A stretch of DNA of 64,000 nucleotides from Sinonovacula constricta (taxonomy: Eukaryota; Mollusca; Bivalvia; Cardiida; Solecurtidae). Position numbers and translations under genes: made by a program. Under the pieces are notes generated by a model that saw only the letters and a program-made list of their open reading frames with translations, did no database searches and was not told where the DNA came from. The stretch is from contig CM017561.1 in assembly GCA_007844125.1 (NCBI GenBank), positions 56,981,774 to 57,045,773 of the forward strand, given 5' to 3'. Shown in pieces: positions 10,784 through 23,800 of the stretch (within the stretch, counting starts at the first letter, position 1; each line of letters starts with the position of its first letter).

Positions 10784-12726
10784 CGTTGCTGGTGTTTTCA
10801 AGCTAGAGTGAATGCAATGAGAATGGGTTGACAGTGAACCGAAAGTTACCTCTGCTTCTCTTGCAATGTCTCACTGGCCCAGAACAGCCTATCCGAGTAC
10901 ACTGTCAACAAATGCACTGAACGATGAAAACTGAGGACTACCAAATAAAGACCACGCCTGAATGAGAAACCTGGACTAGTCCACTTTGCTACACTCTACC
11001 TCCCCTGTTGCAGGACTTCATGGAGAAAAGTTCAATTTTACTTATGGTGTAAACCGGGTAGAGATTAAGGACCACTCTCAATAAAAAGCTACCCGTTTGG
11101 TTCTTGGCTATAAATAGATTGTTTTACTTTCATTTTAAAATTATTTAACTTTTTATATCAAATAATGCTTTTGTAATATAACTTTTTAGATAAAATCATG
11201 TCTTCCCTGTTGTAGCATCAAACTATGACCATTTTTCAACAGTTTATTGGAAAACTATTGCAAATTCAGTAAATATATAAAAACCTGTTTTCCCACTCTG
11301 TGTGCAGTCACTGAAGTGGAACATTGGCTAGAAAGAGTGGAGCAGGTATAATGGAGGCCCTTAGCTAGTGCTGAACAATTTCTACCAGTTGTTTGCACAA
11401 ATGCCCACATGATATTGGGAAAAATAAAAGGGAAAAACTGGTCAAGCAAGTTTCTGTCTCTCAGACCATCATGAGTAAGGTCCAGTCAATTTGTGTAAGC
11501 TCAATATTTGCTAACAAGGTTTGACTATACATCTTTGTGTATTAGAATTTTGAATTTTGCTGTCATCTGTTGGTGAATAAGTGGGACATGTCTGATTTTA
11601 TCTCAGAATTTGATCTGCTGGCTGATCTGTGTTGTATCCAATAATAGTTTGGTTTGATTTGTTTTTTGACATAAAAGAGCAGTGACCAGTTATGCCTATA
11701 ATAGTGATTTCTAGCTATTTTGGTGAAGGGCAGAACCAGGCATACGTCGGGTACAGACATATGTCTGGGGTAGAACCACTTGGGCTTAGCGGGTCAGCTG
11801 GAAAGCCTTCCCACATTAAGTCCTTGGCCCCGATTGGGAATCAAACATGCTAGATGAGGAATTACATGATAGCGACAATACTTATAGAGAAGTACTACAT
11901 ATATATTAATTGAAATAAATCATATTTTGATTTAAACATTTATGGATATAATAGAAAATAATGTTTTGGAATGTATGTATAATTATGCAAAAAGAATGAC
12001 AGAGCATGGACTGCATGCATTTGTGCAGATCTTCGGATAAAAGGGGTAAAATCTGAAGTCACTGTGGCAGGTATATCCCATAATTCTCCATCAAATTTAA
12101 TATTGTGGGTACTTATAGAATTTGTCACACTGAGACAAAATGGGTACCAGATATAAAAGGTTTAGTGTAGAAATTGAGATTTGGCATGAGAAATAGTTGG
12201 GGTTCATATTGGGGGCTCCACTAATATTTAAAGGTAAATGATTGGGTAGAAAATTGGTCTTAAAGTCACTTGTGGTTGCCTTGGGGAGGGTTTTACATAC
12301 GATGACTGCTATCTTTGTAAGGGAAGTAGCAATCATAGAGGCAGGGTGCTTTGCACTGAGTATTACATATTTAGGTAGATTTTTATACAATTTTGTTAAA
12401 CTCACTATGGTTTAAATAGAAAACATGTATTTAAGTTTATTACTGATGGGCAAGTTGAAAGCTTTAATCTGGTCTTGATGAATATGGTTTCAATGCTAAC
12501 ACCATGTATGCTTTGCTTTTACATGCCTGCTGTACTTTTTAATGTTTGGTTCACTTTTAAGGGGTGCTTTGTTATTCAAGACATGCTTTGCACATCTTTG
12601 CTCTTCTCATTTTAAGGCATGCTTTATTGCTCAAGGCATGATTTGCTTTTTTTTAATTACGTCTCTGAATCAATGTTTGAAGGTGTTTTATTAATTTACA
12701 ATGTTTTCATTATATTTTCTTCACAG
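10784..12726. other. Intergenic region upstream of the LHFPL exon
   Basis: Upstream flank or 5' leader of the LHFPL gene. No clear TATA box or CpG island was recognised. It contains a SINE-C fragment at 11,740-11,870. The 102-codon minus-strand frame at 12,097-12,405 has no recognised domain. Confidence 0.4.
11740..11870 (-). mobile_element. SINE-C fragment
   Basis: Carries the complements of the SINE-C middle and B-box region: GTAGAACCACTTGGGC, GGTCAGCTGGAAAGCCTTCC, and CCGATTGGGAATCAAAC. The head is missing. Confidence 0.6.
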
Positions 12727-12791
12727 GTGAGTTGACAACAAATGAAACACATATTGCTGTGAATTCTGAATCAGGAAGAGTTACTTTTAAG
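12727..12791 (+). other. Candidate 65-nt exon (possibly ORC5 5' leader)
   Basis: A 65-nt stretch bounded by a good acceptor (pyrimidine-rich tract ending TTCTTCACAG) and a consensus donor (AAG|GTAAGG). One frame is open for 21 codons (ELTTNETHIAV...TFK), but joined to the next acceptor at 14,741 that frame stops at 14,816-14,818 and is not the ORC5 frame. It is therefore either a non-coding leader exon of ORC5, carrying a short upstream ATG frame, or a chance pairing of sites. Confidence 0.3.
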
Positions 12792-13422
12792 GTAAGGATG
12801 TTTGATTTTATCATTGGAGTAAAGCCACATTTGTGTGCCTGGGAAAAACCACAGGTACAACAAAATATATACTTCAGCCTACAGTAATAACTTGTATATA
12901 GTGTGCATTTATGTATTGTGCACTCCCTAGTTTGCAGGATGCGGGGTGGTGCGGGGGCAAAAATAAGTGAAAAATTAATTGGGCTTTGAACTTGCCTCAG
13001 TGAGGAACTGATGACTGAAAATGTAAATCCATAGAAGCATTTCGCTATATTATTACATGAGGATCGATAGTGTCACGGCAATTTTAATTAACCCGACACA
13101 AGTGTTTGATATGTTGAATAGACGTTTTGCATGGATACATAAAGTTCAAATTATAATTTAAAAATTAATATTGTTTTTTACCTTTGCCAGCTGTAATTTA
13201 ACCATAGGTCAAGGAGTTGTTAAAAACTTATAGTAATATTTGTTATCATGACAAAATGATGTAGCAGAGCCACGTAGCAGTCCCTAAGGTCAAGGTTACA
13301 CTTAGATTTTATAGATTACATTTAAGTGCTTCTGAGCTTCTCTCATGGCCCTGGAATGGGAGGATGTTCAGATAGGTATTTGTTTTAGTAAGGTTATTTG
13401 TCACACAAAAGAACTCGACCAG

Positions 13423-13734
13423 ACCTGGTAGCACAATCGGTGGAGGGTCTGCTCCCGGTATGAGAGGCCCGAGTTTGATCCTGAGCCGTGACATACCAAA
13501 GTCGTTAAAAATGGTAGTGGCATAGCTCCCTTGTTAGCACTCAAGTAACTATAAGGGTAATTCCACAACTGGTTGGCCTGGTGTCAGGATAATGTGACTG
13601 GGTGTGGTATCATGTCAGGTGTTTATAGTGTGCTATACACGGTGAAGGCAGCACTATATTTGCCTCAAGTGGAAACCGTCTGCAGATAACTGAAATAGTG
13701 TTGGTAGGATGATAAACCCAATAAACATAAACAA
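13423..13734 (+). mobile_element. SINE-A copy
   Basis: Full-length forward copy: head ACCTGGTAGCACAATCGGTG, B-box-like GAGTTTGATCC, ACATACCAAAGTCGTTAAAA, GTGTCAGGATAATGTGACTG, and the tail GATAAACCCAATAAACATAA. Confidence 0.9.
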
Positions 13735-14740
13735 CATGATAAAAGGTATTAAGCTAATCACATAAATAGAAACACAGTGATTTAAATAATGTAACCTGTA
13801 CACTGTTGCCATTGTATAGGGTGTGCATGTGTCTGACCCATTTAAATTCCATAACTGTAATAATTGCAATGAAATCAACACTATTCACAAAAATTGTATG
13901 AAATCATATTCTTATAAAGAGGTTGGACTAGAATGGGGTCCAACAACCATAATAGTATTTGTGCAAAACAGGTTTATGTATTGGCTCATTGTGGGTCAAG
14001 AGACTACATTATAAAGATCTGCCCACAGATTTACCTATAAATGTGAGATCTCACGATTATGCTAGTATACGTGGGAATGGTAAATGCTCATAGGTATGGT
14101 ACATGATTTCAGTGAAAAATGTGGATTTTCAATAGTTAAGCCTGATTTTTTAGAATGCTTTGAGCCAAATAATTGTAACACGGTTTACTTATAGAAAAGT
14201 CCAAATAATATGTTTTCTTTAGCCATGTCTTTTCTAGTCAAGCAGTACCAAACTTCTGGTGGCTTTTTACTTGAAAAATCTTCTATGGTATACATATTTT
14301 TTAATTGTCCTCTATCAAGCTTGTTCAATGAACTTTGATCCGTTAAAAATGTGGCTGCTACTGCCAGGGGTGTGGCCATTTTTTCTATTTGGTTATATAG
14401 GAAAACTTTGAAAATCTTCTTGTCCGAAACTTACAAGAGCTACAGCCTTGATATTTGGTATACATGTTCCTTGGGTGACCCTGTATCAAGATTATTCAAA
14501 TAATTTTGATCTGTTTAAAAAACTTAACTGACAAGGGTGTGGCCATTTTTAAAAGATGTCTGTATATTGAAAAAATTGAAACCGATTGTCCAAAAATTGC
14601 TAGTATAATGTATTACAAGTATTCTAGTCTGTTTAAACATTGCGAAATCATTGATACCATGCTTTCTATACATTTACAGGTAAGTATACATGCTTTCTAG
14701 TAGACTACTATAATCTGAAATACATTTGTTTATATTGCAG

Positions 14741-14789
14741 GTCACTCTGATCATAGGTCCCATTTTGGCTTACAAAAGAGTGGTTCAAT
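14741..14789 (+). other. ORC5 5' leader segment with upstream acceptor
   Basis: Sequence between a plausible acceptor (TTTATATTGCAG, ending at 14,740) and the ORC5 start codon. If the acceptor is used, the first coding exon is preceded by at least one non-coding exon, perhaps 12,727-12,791. Confidence 0.4.
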
Positions 14790-14852
14790 ATGGCGCAAAG
14801 CATACAATGCAGAGTTAAGCAGTTTGGTCAGCTGAGGTCATTATTTGGACAG
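14790..14852 (+). CDS. ORC5: ORC5 coding exon 1
   Basis: Encodes residues 1-21, from [12 protein letters not shown] to LRSLFGQ. This matches the family's N-terminal 'CRESQ...LQSLFGE' region just before the P-loop exon. It ends in phase 0 at a strong donor CAG|GTAAGC. The ATG is the first in frame and is followed directly by the conserved region. Confidence 0.93.
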
Positions 14853-17800
14853 GTAAGCAGATTTCAGGCTGATCACTGGACCATAATGCTTGTTTTCTTT
14901 TCTCTATCCTTTCTGTTAGTGTAACCTGACCATTAAAGGAATTTATCTAATGGCTGTAGTGGTTACAAAGATTGCATTTCTGGTAATTAATTCTTTGTTA
15001 TTTCCCCACACAGGGACATATACTTAATAAATGGTAGCTTTATTGGAGTCCTGCTATATTGGAGTCCTGTTTGTCCATCTGTTAGTAGATGTGATTTATG
15101 TGAGCTGTCTCTTAGCTACAGTTGGTTAGAGTTTCAGTTAACTCTACATGACTGTTGAGTACCAAGTTTGGTTGCCCTTGTCATTGGTACATCAAAGTTG
15201 ACTTGATTTTAGATGAGTTATAGCCCTTTGCTTTACTACTCAATGTATTCACACTATTTCTCCAGAACTATTGATCATCCAGATCTGGAAGTGCAATCGA
15301 TAGAGTTTTGGCCTCAGGTATGGGAGGTCCAGGCTCCAATCCAGGGCTGCGACATACCAAAGTCGTTAAAAATGGTAGTTGTAAAGCTCCCTTGCTAATG
15401 CACAAGAAAATATCAGGACAGTTCCAAATGAACTGTCTCCAAGTGAAATATTGGTGTTGGTGGGACAGGTAAACACAATAAAAACCTGTATCCTAGTTTT
15501 TAGCTTGTTCGGTATCGCTCCACGACATCTTCCATCTCTAAAAAAACTTGACGTCGCTGTAATGACCATAATTGTATCACTGCAATGTATTTCAAAGACA
15601 AAACCAAGGAGTTGGAGGTTACTTAGGTAACAAGGTTAGAAAATGTATGTTAATAAAAATAGATTTAATTGAAAAAGGTAATAATAATATTATCTCCATA
15701 CTTTTTTTCTACAATGTTCATTTAAGCTTCTACTGTGTATATTTAAGCTAGATATATTTTAAAATTTGCAAACTTTAACATTACTACTATGGATTACTCA
15801 AATATGGTTGCCTGTAAATTAAGTTACAAGGTAATCAGGTAATGTGGTTTCATATAAGAAATCATTGAATGCCTGTAATATGATCACATAATTTTAATGG
15901 AGAAGAAAAATTAAGTTTAGTTGTAAAGGTAGGGGTGATTTAATGAGTGGAAAAAGCATAAAGTTAATGGACATGTATTACTTTACCTTTACAGCAACAG
16001 TGTATTGTCCCCAGTTTTCCAGCCTAAGTTTGTGTCTGTGGCCCAGGTACAATCACCCCATTTTATGCTTTTTTTGCGTCAGTGAAAAAGGCAAAGTCCT
16101 AACCTGTACATTTCTATGCATGCATGAACAAGGTTGTTCTAGTTTTGTGAATATTTGCTGATCTAGGACCATACTTGTTGGCAAGGAGCACCTGTGATTC
16201 CTCACTGCGTGGGTTCATTTCCCATGTTGGTGAGAGAAGTGCAATGTGGGGATTTTTTCCAGCTAAACAGCAGTCTGCTGGTGGCTCTTCCAAGACAAAA
16301 GTCAGGGGTCTTTATAAAATCTGGACATTGCAAATATGACCATTTAAAATGTATCAGTGCATTGTCAATAACAAAAGGCAAGTACGTGTGAATTTGCTTT
16401 TAGCAGTCAAAGAGAAAATGTCTGATAATACATGAATTCAGACTTTGGTAAAATATTTTTTCAGCTTTCTAAACCTTATATCAAGGATTAGATGTACTTG
16501 AACTATTAAAGGTGGTATCCGACAGTTTGCCTACATCTTATATATGTAACAATATCAGTAAATAAGAACGATTTGGATTCCTGCTAAAAATAGACATGGC
16601 AGCGGATGACGTGGATGAACTAATACATTAGTGGTCACATGGTTTTCTTGGTTTAAAAAAAGCTAATTGTGCAGCATGGCTCACATAGGAAATACGTGTT
16701 TGTAATTGACGACTGTGGCATTATGGTTCACATTTCCGACAGGTATAGGACATCAATAAACAGCATTTCTTGAGATCTGTTCAGGTAGCAATGATTTATT
16801 TGGTTGTGTAATGAAAATATTTTTTGTCCAAACTGTCGGATACCACCTTTAAGAGGCTCAGCAGTCTGGGGAGTTAGAAAGTGGTGATTTTATCTCTCAA
16901 CCACAGTGTAACATGCACACTCATCATGCATTCAGATGTTGGATGTCGGAAAATCTTTTCTTGTGTCAGAATCTAGTCCTCATGATAAATGCCGTCTTGT
17001 TTTTTTCTTGTTCATGCATGCATAAAAAATGTACTTGTTAGGACTTCATAATATTGCCTTTTTTACTGATGCAAAGATAATAAAATATTATGTATCCTGC
17101 TCTCTGTATGGTCGTGAAAAAGGTGGGAATTTAAGCTGAAGAGGGTTTTTTTTCTTTCTCAAAGAGCATAATACATTCCTCAACTTATGGGTTTCTTCAC
17201 AGTATATGGGTCATAAATAATGCACATCAGATTGCATTTTAAAGAACATCTTACTGTCCCTGAAATGTTGTCAGAAGAGAGGTTTTTTTTTAATTTTGAA
17301 GTATATTCCAGCAACACAGTTATGATCATTGACATTATAGACATGTCTGTCCATAATTGGTGGAGAAAGATCCCCAACAAATGTCTGAATAGAAGCAGGT
17401 CAGTGTAATGTAATATTAACCATATTAACTATTTTTATATTATATTGTATTATCAGAGATATTTGTTAAGTAAAATAAAATAACAATTCTTCGAATACTT
17501 TGAATGATACTAGGATTGTATAAAGAGTAAACTATTGCGCCATTTGAATAATACTAGGATTGTATCAAGAGTAAACTATTGCGCCATTTGAATAATACTA
17601 GGAAGAGTAAACTATTGCGCCATTTGAATAATACTAGGATTGTATAAAGAGTAAACTGTTGCGCCATTTACTTAAGCTAAGTACAAAGATTAATCTGAAG
17701 TAGGACAAGAATGACATAAATAATAGCCAAAACAATACAATATACATATTGTGCATCAGGAGACTTGTAAAATGGCTATAAGGTGCACGATTTTACCCTT

Positions 17801-20800
17801 GATTGATGCATTTATCAAATTATAGATGGTAATTGTGAGATGGTGCACCCTATGAATGACACGATTGACAGAAAATACATGTGAAACCAGTGATTAGTAG
17901 AATAGATGCACAGTTAGTATAGAATATGAATTAAGGGTGCAGGGCCCTGTAATTGCCGGACGATGTTGCATTCTACTGTGGGGCCCCGATATGTCACATC
18001 AGCTAGAAGACCTCCGCTCCTTCTTGCTTCATCTGAAACTCTAACCAGTGCATTGAAGGTCTATTTCTTCGAGAAGTTACAAGTTGGCAACTAGACTCAC
18101 CTGACCACAGGCTCCCTTGGAGAGGCTAGGACAGGGGTTTGAATCTAGGCTGTTATAGTAATACAATGATACTACTCTCTTTGTTAAGGTCAACTAAAAA
18201 AAGGATAGGCCTCTGCCTGGTAGGCCTGATGTGAGAATAATTTGACTGTATGACATCTTTGATCATAGTTTGTTTACTATTACAATTAAAGACATTGAAA
18301 CCTGGGATGTGGCCTTATCTAGCTTCACACTGTGATCACAGTGGAAGTTAAATGGGTTTTGGGAAGGTAGAGAGGGTGTCAGAAAATCTAGTGTCAAAAT
18401 CTTTTCTTTTCGATAAATGCCATCTTGTTTGTTTTTTTCGTGTTTATACGTGCATAAAAATGTAAATGTTAGGACTTTCTAATATGGCCTTTTTTACTGA
18501 TGCAAAGAGCATGAAATTTGGTGAGTGTACCTGGGCCACAGACACAAAGTCAGGCTGCATTGGTATCAGAAAAGAGGTGGGAGTTAGATTAACTGACCAA
18601 TGGCAGTGCAGTGAGCCCATGTGCATCAAGTGCGACTGTTGAATGACCTCCTCACTTATGACTTCTCTGTGTATAATAAACAATTTAAATGTCCAGCTGT
18701 GATTGTACTGCATGGTGCCATGTTGGGTCGGGTTGGGGGACACTTAAGGTCGATATTTCCAATACCTTTAAGGGTTCCCTAAAAGAATTCTGCCAGTTGG
18801 CAACTAAACTTTGGATTTGATTTTTATTACATTATTTTTGTAAAGAAATTGTTTGACATTCTATAAACATTTTGTAAAATGTCAATGAAAGACTGATGTA
18901 CATGTACTTGAAAGTTCAGTCCTATAACAGCATACATGTAAGAAGTAAGAAGCTAGTTGAAAAGATGAGTTTGCATGTGTAAAGTACAGTCACTGTTTAC
19001 CAATTAACCCATTTCTTGAGACAGCATGACTGATCGTCGCTCCACTTCATTTTTTCGCTTCGTCTTATAAAAGAGTCGAGACAGAAACCGGCAATTTCAC
19101 AAGTGAAGTAGAGGGCCCATCTGATAAGTGAATAGTCTTATAAGTTACCTGGTAGCGTAATCTGTAGAGCATCAGCTCCAGGTATGGGAGGCCCCAAACA
19201 CACTGCAGTGCCGAAATATAACAACTTTGTCAGAATTGTTAATGGTATAGCTCCCTTACTAATGCTCAAGCAAATATGAGGGTATTTCCACGATAAGACA
19301 ATTTGACTAGTTTTCATATCATGGCAGGTGTTCATGACATGCTATACACAGTGAAGGCAGCACTCTATCTGCTTCAAGTGGACACCGTGTCCAAATAATT
19401 GAAATACTGTTGGTGGCATGGCAAACACAACAAACATAAAACATATTTTGCAGTTTGATTGTTAGTTTTGTTTTGTGTTAGTTTTTGAGTTTATTTTTAG
19501 AATGATTTTATGTTGAAAAAAATTATCACTGCTGGGAGCAGTTGATAAATTTTAATCAATATTTATTTCAGAATGGTGATATCTGATATATATTTGCAAA
19601 TTCTTTCAACAAATACAGCTAGAATTGGGAACACGGTTAAGAAATTATCTAACAGAGAACAGAAAGCATGGCTGTATGACATTCAGGGCAGCATGTGCTT
19701 AAAGCAAAAAAAAAAAAAAAAAAGAATGATGAGGTTAAGAGTTGGTATTTACTAATTGCTGGACAAATGGATACTAAACATTCAATGCAAATGCTAAGCT
19801 GTTTTGTTATTATCAGCTACATTGATTTATTTTGTGACTGCAAGCTGCACTGACACAGATCTTGATTGAAACATCACTCATCAAAACATAACCAAACAGG
19901 TGTGAATTGTTCGATTGATAGGTACAGTTAAATCATGCCCTCAAAAGGTCAAGGGTCAGCTCTTTACAAATATTTAAGTGATCAATGCATGAAAATCTAT
20001 TATAAACATGATTTTGTTCAGGTTTGTAGATTGTTGCAATGTACATTTAGGTTTTGGGTATATGGCAATTAAAAGTGACATTTATATGAATTGTAATTGA
20101 CCTAGTGGTTTGCTTGCTGCTGATTGTTAATTCAGTTTCTTTTTCTAAAGCACTAATGATTCCTCGAAGTTGGTGCTTAATTCTCATCCTTAAAAAAAAA
20201 TTATGTATGGTAGAAGTCATGAAATAAACTTAGAAATGTTTGTTTTCTCTTCTTGATGGACTTTAAGTAGAATCATCATTTGCATCCAGAGTACATGCCA
20301 ACAACCAAACCCTGGGTCTACATCCTAGAGTATTCGTCAGAGGATTCTCAATGTTTTTCACAATAACCAAGCATAAATATCTTCAAACAGCCTGTGCCAT
20401 TGAATTGTGCCCCCTGATTAGTATGGTCTTGTGGATTGTGCTAGCGATTGGTTAATATCATTGAAAGGAAATTGTGAAATCACATTGTGAGAGGCTTATG
20501 AAAACGCATTGAAACTAACGATTGTGCTTTTGTACTTATTGTACCTGAAAGTGTTGAAAATAATGATATGTTTATTAGGCCAGTTTGGGTCTGCATGAGA
20601 AACCCCACTGTGTGCCCTGTTACTGTCCAGTGTCCAGATACAATAGAGCTTACTGTGGATGGTCAAACTTGACAACTAGTATGGTCAAGGAGCCCCAATC
20701 TCTCTATGTTCAGCCCACTTAACCTTGAATTTCTGTTCTTTTTAGGATTAGGTATGACAACAGCTTTGAGTCATAGAGATTAATTTGTGGGAAGAAAGAT

Positions 20801-23800
20801 TCAATACGTCTGACTTGTTGTTTTTGGTTTACAAGTGAAGACCCACTAAGAATAGGAGACCATAGAAAATAGTGTCAGCAGCTCAAAGGTGGTATCTGAC
20901 AGATTTGACCAAAAAAAATTTAATTAAAAATTCTTAGTAAACCATTATTAACTGAACAGATCTCACAAAATGCTGCTTATCGATGTCCTACACCTGTCTG
21001 AAAAGTGATCCATAATGCCACAATCATCATTACAAACATGTATTTCTTATTTGAGCCATGCTGCACAATTGGCTGTTTTTAAACCAAGAAAACCATGTGA
21101 CCACTTATGTTTTAGCTCATTCATGTCATCCTCTGACATCGATGTCTGTTTTTATCAGAATCCCAATCGTTCTTATTTATAGATTTGAAGATAATGAGCA
21201 TCTTAAGTGTTGATTGTCGAGTTTTACTGCCCTAAAATTGAGATTCTGTTGAAAATCGTACAAAGCTTAGACTGAAGAATGAGAGGTCAGATATTGTTAC
21301 ATATATTAGATATAGTCACACTGTCAGATTAGACTTAAGAATGAGAGGTCAGATATTGTTACATATATTAGATATAGTCACACTGTCAGATTAGACTAAA
21401 GAATGAGAGGTCAGATATTGTTACATATATTAGATATAGTCACACTGTCAGATTAGACTTAAGAATGAGAGGTCAGATATTGTTACATATATTAGATATA
21501 GTCACACTGTCAGATTAGACTTAAGAATGAGAGGTCAGATATTGTTACATATATTAGATATAGTCACACTGTCAGATTAGACTAAAGAATGAGAGGTCAG
21601 ATATTGTTACATATATTAGATATAGTCACACTGTCAGATTAGACTAAAGAATGAGAGGTCAGATATTGTTACATATATTAGATATAGTCACACTGTCAGA
21701 TTAGACTAAAGAATGAGAGGTCAGATATTGTTACATATATAGATATAGTCACACTGTCAGATAAGACTAAAGAATGAGAGGTCAGATATCGTTACATATA
21801 TTAGATATAGTCACACTGTCAGATTAGACTAAAGAATGAGAGGTCAGATATCGTTACATATATTAGATATAGTCACACTGTCAGATTAGACTAAAGAATG
21901 AGAGGTCAGATATTGTTACATATATTAGATATAGTCACACTGTCAGATTAGACTTAAGAATGAGAGGTCAGATATTGTTACATATATTAGATATAGTCAC
22001 ACTGTCAGATTAGACTTAAGAATGAGAGGTCAGATATTGTTACATATATTAGATATAGTCACACTGTCAGATTAGACTTAAGAATGAGAGGTCAGATATT
22101 GTTACATATATTAGATATAGTCACACTGTCAGATTAGACTAAAGAATGAGAGGTCAGATATTGTTACATATATTAGATATAGTCACACTGTCAGATAAGA
22201 CTTAAGAATGAGAGGTCAGATATTGTTACATATATTAGATATAGTCACACTGTCAGATTAGACTAAGAATGAGAGGTCAGATATTGTTACATATATTAGA
22301 TATAGTCACACTGTCAGATTAGACTTAAGAATGAGAGGTCAGATATTGTTACATATATTAGATATAGTCACACTGTCAGATTAGACTTAAGAATGAGAGG
22401 TCAGATATTGTTACATATATAAGATATAGTCACACTGTCAGATTAGACTAAAGAATGAGAGGTCAGATATTGTTACATATATTAGATATAGTCACACTGT
22501 CAGATTAGACTAAAGAATGAGAGGTCAGATATTGTTACATATATAAGATATAGTCACACTGTCAGATTAGACTAAAGAATGAGAGGTCAGATATTGTTAC
22601 ATATATAAGATATAGTCACACTGTCAGATTAGACTAAAGAATGAGAGGTCAGATATTGTTACATATATAAGATATAGTCACACTGTCAGATTAGACTAAA
22701 GAATGAGAGGTCAGATATTGTTACATATATAAGATATAGTCACACTGTCAGATTAGACTTAAGAATGAGAGGTCAGATATTGTTACATATATTAGATATA
22801 GTCACACTGTCAGATTAGACTAAAGAATGAGAGGTCAGATATTGTTACATATATTAGATATAGTCACACTGTCAGATTAGACTGAAGAATGAGAGGTCAC
22901 ATATTGTTACATATATTAGATATAGTCACACTGTCAGATTAGACTAAAGAATGAGAGGTCAGATATTGTTACATATATTAGATATAGTCACACTGTCAGA
23001 TAAGACTGAAGAATGAGAGGTCAGATATTGTTACATATATTAGATATAGTCACACTGTCAGATAAGACTGAAGAATGAGAGGTCAGAAAGTGTTACATAT
23101 ATTAGATATAGTCACACTGTCAGATTAGACTAAAGAATGAGAGGTCAGAAAGTGTTACATATATTAGATATAGTCACACTGTCAGATTAGACTAAAGAAT
23201 GAGAGGTCAGAACGTGTTACATATATTAGATATAGTCACACTGTCAGATAGACTAAAGGAATGATGAGGTCAGGATAGTGTTACATATATATGATATAGT
23301 CACACTGTCAGATTAGACTAAAGAATGAAGAGGTCAGATAGTGTTAACATATATTTCGATAATAGGTCAACACTGTCAGATTAGACTAAAGAATGAGAGG
23401 TCAGATCGTTGTTACATATCATAGATATAGTCACACTGTCAGATTAGACTAAGAATGAGAGGTCAGGAAAGTGTTACATATATTAGATATAGTCACACTG
23501 TCAGATAGACTTAAGAATGAGAGGTCAGATAGTGTTACATATATTAGATATAGTCACACTGTCAGATACCACCTTTAAATGTCAGAATAACATTGAGTCC
23601 AAGGGGAAAAGTGGGCGGTGGTTGGAGTTGGGCCAGGAAAATGTTTTGTCGTAAGTTAGATTAAATACCGTACAAACACAGTTTAACTCTCTACTTGCTA
23701 GAAACATCTTTTAGGGTATGGTGTGCTTTATGTCAATGCGATAAATTCCAGCAAGTAAAGAGTTAAATGAGGCAAATAGAACATGGGTAGGTTTGAAATT

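Noticed and set aside
12097..12405. 102-codon minus-strand frame
   Set aside because: No recognised domain, no splice signals that tie it to a gene, and length within chance for this much sequence.
18444..18743. 99-codon minus-strand frame
   Set aside because: Overlaps a dispersed repeat found two more times with broken frames.
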